The position numbers and the translations under genes were made by a program. This document shows positions 5,903 to 8,238 of a stretch of DNA of 8,238 nt, in pieces (within the stretch, counting starts at the first letter, position 1; each line of letters begins with the position of its first letter). The DNA comes from Mycoplasmatota bacterium (GTDB taxonomy: Bacteria; Bacillota_I; Bacilli_A; Izemoplasmatales; Hujiaoplasmataceae): contig JAGLYJ010000046.1 of assembly GCA_023132365.1 (NCBI GenBank), positions 1-8,238 on the forward strand, written 5' to 3'. Under the pieces are notes generated by a model, which did not search any database, had not been told where the DNA came from, and saw nothing but the letters and a program-made list of their open reading frames with translations.

Positions 5903-8238
5903 ATGAAAGAACTAAGTGCTAGCATTAAAGAAATAGCTGAATTTGTCTTTGGAAGTGGAAGCATTTCTAATGATAGAGTTTTACAAACAAGAGCGATGGA
6001 AGGACAAGAGATTCATAGCTATTGGCAAGGGCAATATTCAGATATAGATTCTAAGGAAGTTAGTGTAAAAGCTACTTTTTTTGATGAAGAGATTAAGCTG
6101 ACTATTAGAGGAAGAATTGATGGAGTTGTTAAGAGAGATAATATCCTGTATATTGAAGAAATAAAATCTACTCATACAGACTTTGATTTACTTGAAGAAA
6201 AAACATATCCAGCACATCTAGCTCAAGCAAAGTTATATGCTTATCTGTATTTAAGAGATCATAATTTAAAATCTATTGATGTCTTATTAACCTATATCAA
6301 AGTAGCAGACAGAAAAGTTCTACAATTTGAAAAGCACCTAACTAGAAAAAAACTAGAAACCTTTTATAACGCAACAGTAGAAAAATATCTTAATTGGCTT
6401 AAAGCTTTATACGAACATGAAAAATCAAGATTAAAATCAATAGAAGGTCTAACATTTCCATTTGATGCATACCGCTTAAACCAAAGAGAAATGATGGCGT
6501 ATATTTATAAGAACGTTTTGAGAAAAGGAAAACTATATGTTGAGGCCCCTACGGGAATAGGAAAAACTATAGCTGCTTTATTTGCTTCTTTAAAAGCTGT
6601 TCATCAACCAAGGCAAAAAGTGTTCTATTTAACTGCTAAGAATGATGGCAAAAAAGTTGTTATCGATACAGTTGCTTTACTAGAAAGCAAAGGGTTAATC
6701 GCTAAAACATGCGAAATAACATCTAAAGATTCCATGTGCTTTCTCAAAGAAAGAGACTGTGATCCAGAAGTTTGTAAATATGCAAAAGGATACTATAAAA
6801 GAGTATACAAAGCCATAGCTAATATATACGAGAATGAATCATTAATTACACAGGATATATTTAGAAAATATGGCAGAAAGCATACAGTGTGTCCTTTTGA
6901 ACTATCACTAGACACATCTAACTACGCTGATATTATCTTATGCGATTACAACTATGTATTTGATCCATTAGTTAAATTAATTAGATATTTTGAAGATGAT
7001 ACTTACAGTCCAATAATTCTATGTGATGAGGCACATAACCTTGTTCCTAGAAGTAGAGGAATGTATTCGTCGAGTTTAATCAGCCAGGATTTTTTGAGAG
7101 TAAAAGAAACATCTAAATACCTAAAACCAAATCCTACTAGAGAACTAAATGATATTTTAGATGTCTTTACAGAAGCGAGCATTGAATTGTTAGAAGTGGA
7201 TTTCATTAAGAAAGAAGACATGAATCCATATTTCTTAAAAACCTTGAAAAAATTATTAATTAAGCTTGATCAAATTTTTTCAGATGATAAGATAAAATTT
7301 GATAAAAAAGCATTGAGAGAGTTCTATTTTCAAGTGAATAGATTTCTGAAAATAAGTGAGTATTATAATGATGAATTTGTTTACTTAATTGAAACCGTTA
7401 ATGATGACGTTGTCATATCTATCAAGTGTTTGAATGCTTCTGAATTTATTTCAAAAACAATAGATTTACATACAGAAGGAGTTACATTTTTTAGTGCTAC
7501 TCTAGATCCAATACATTACTACAGAAACTTGCTTACCAGCAACGAAGGTGATGACATTTCATTGATATCATCTTTTAAGCAAAATAACCTTTTATTGTTG
7601 GCGGTGGATGATGTATCTACGAGATACAAAGACAGAAGTAATTCTATTGATAAAATAATTGATGTGACCAGAGCTCTTGTTGAGTCAAAAAAAGGAAATT
7701 ACATTTTATTCTTTCCAAGTTATGCCTATATGAATCTTGTAAAAAATAGATTATCTGATGAAATTGAGAACGTGAACTTTATTACTCAAAGAAGAGAAAT
7801 GTTTACAAAAGAGAGAAAAGAAATGATGAGTTTGTTTACAGAAAAAACTGAACACACTCAAGTTTTCTTATTTGTAATGGGTGGTATATTTGGAGAATCA
7901 ATTGATTTGATTGGAGAACAATTAAGTGGGGTATTAATAGTTGGTGTAGGACTGCCGGCACTAAGTCCATTTAACAATGTATTGAGATCTCATTTTGATA
8001 TGACTTTTAATAATGGGTTTGATTTTGCTTACACTTATCCAGGCTTGAATAAAGTTATCCAGGCAGTAGGTAGAGTTATAAGAACTGAAACCGATCGAGG
8101 ATGTGCTATTTTATTTGATGACAGGTTTACTACAAGAAAATATTTAAGGTTATATCCAAAAGTTTGGAGTCACCTTGAAGTATGTAACGATGTTGGTGAA
8201 TTGAACAATATGATTAAAGATTTTTGGGAGGGTGGTAA
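5903..8238 (+). CDS. PD-(D/E)XK nuclease fused to a Rad3/DinG-type iron-sulphur DNA helicase (3' end beyond window)
   Basis: The frame stays open for 778 codons plus two bases to the window edge, so only a short C-terminal end is probably missing. Residues about 30-115 form a RecB/Cas4-like nuclease domain: GQEIH (H38), GRIDG (D73), EIK (E86, K88) and HLAQAKLYAY (Q108, Y112). The superfamily 2 helicase follows: Walker A APTGIGKT (215-222), DEAH (375-378), SATL (531-534), GGIFGESID (660-668) and the arginine-finger motif QAVGRVIR (720-727). Between Walker A and DEAH, C279, C286, C291 and C330 have the pattern expected for a 4Fe-4S cluster in XPD/DinG enzymes. The protein should be a cytoplasmic ATP-dependent 5'-to-3' helicase able to cut DNA, likely in repair or replication-intermediate processing; polarity and role are family-based inference. 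ATG 5903 has AAGGTGA upstream and gives a complete nuclease domain. It is not DinG proper, whose N-terminal exonuclease in Bacillota is of the DnaQ type. Confidence 0.9.
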   Translation, partial: MKELSASIKEIAEFVFGSGSISNDRVLQTRAMEGQEIHSYWQGQYSDIDSKEVSVKATFFDEEIKLTIRGRIDGVVKRDNILYIEEIKSTHTDFDLLEEKTYPAHLAQAKLYAYLYLRDHNLKSIDVLLTYIKVADRKVLQFEKHLTRKKLETFYNATVEKYLNWLKALYEHEKSRLKSIEGLTFPFDAYRLNQREMMAYIYKNVLRKGKLYVEAPTGIGKTIAALFASLKAVHQPRQKVFYLTAKNDGKKVVIDTVALLESKGLIAKTCEITSKDSMCFLKERDCDPEVCKYAKGYYKRVYKAIANIYENESLITQDIFRKYGRKHTVCPFELSLDTSNYADIILCDYNYVFDPLVKLIRYFEDDTYSPIILCDEAHNLVPRSRGMYSSSLISQDFLRVKETSKYLKPNPTRELNDILDVFTEASIELLEVDFIKKEDMNPYFLKTLKKLLIKLDQIFSDDKIKFDKKALREFYFQVNRFLKISEYYNDEFVYLIETVNDDVVISIKCLNASEFISKTIDLHTEGVTFFSATLDPIHYYRNLLTSNEGDDISLISSFKQNNLLLLAVDDVSTRYKDRSNSIDKIIDVTRALVESKKGNYILFFPSYAYMNLVKNRLSDEIENVNFITQRREMFTKERKEMMSLFTEKTEHTQVFLFVMGGIFGESIDLIGEQLSGVLIVGVGLPALSPFNNVLRSHFDMTFNNGFDFAYTYPGLNKVIQAVGRVIRTETDRGCAILFDDRFTTRKYLRLYPKVWSHLEVCNDVGELNNMIKDFWEGG

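Noticed and set aside
7003..7221. Minus-strand open frame of 72 codons opposite the helicase DEAH region.
   Set aside because: The plus-strand frame here encodes an essential conserved motif; the antisense product has no recognisable features.
8236..8238. TAA at the window end read as the helicase stop codon.
   Set aside because: In the helicase frame the last full codon is GGT at 8234-8236, so this TAA is out of frame and the gene continues past the window.
5903..8238. The nuclease-helicase as part of a CRISPR system (Cas4 plus type IV DinG).
   Set aside because: There are no repeats, spacers or other cas genes in the window, and the nuclease domain lacks Cas4's cysteine cluster. The neighbours are ordinary metabolic genes.

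Overview
The window is AT-rich, intergenic spacers are short, AGA is the usual arginine codon, Shine-Dalgarno sites are strong (AGGAG/AGGTG type), and nearly every gene is closed by a hairpin plus T-run terminator. This points to a low-GC Gram-positive bacterium of the Bacillota/Mycoplasmatota type. Tryptophan is encoded by TGG, TGA ends the epimerase gene, and no TGA is read through. The standard genetic code therefore fits, which argues against Mycoplasma or Spiroplasma but allows Acholeplasma or Izemoplasma-like lineages or a low-GC Bacilli/Erysipelotrichia member. This placement is inference only.

Layout: (1) Positions 1-40 hold the terminator of a gene lying outside the window. (2) A plus-strand SLC45/GPH-like major facilitator transporter (157-1827) carries an unusual acidic loop of about 130 residues outside the membrane. 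(3) A minus-strand glycerophosphodiester phosphodiesterase (1920-2654) converges on the transporter and shares a bidirectional terminator with it. (4) A divergent promoter region separates that gene from a plus-strand iron-type alcohol dehydrogenase (2772-3947). (5) A PPP-type metallophosphatase (3989-4690) follows, directly behind a terminator and with no clear promoter. (6) An extended short-chain dehydrogenase/epimerase (4808-5833) has its own promoter. (7) A long nuclease-helicase fusion (5903 to the window end) has a RecB/Cas4-like PD-(D/E)XK domain ahead of a Rad3/DinG-type iron-sulphur helicase. It is open to the last base, so its 3' end lies outside the window.

The genes look like a row of independent, mostly single-gene transcription units and not one pathway. 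Plausible individual roles are solute uptake, lipid or teichoic-acid-derived glycerophosphodiester salvage, aldehyde reduction in fermentation, dephosphorylation, sugar or lipid oxidoreduction, and DNA repair. No mobile element, CRISPR array, tRNA or rRNA was seen, and no gap exceeds about 160 bases. I did not find a convincing undescribed multi-gene system. The features most worth a second look are the nuclease-helicase fusion, the transporter's extracytoplasmic insertion, and the repeated use of extended -10 promoters with very short leaders.
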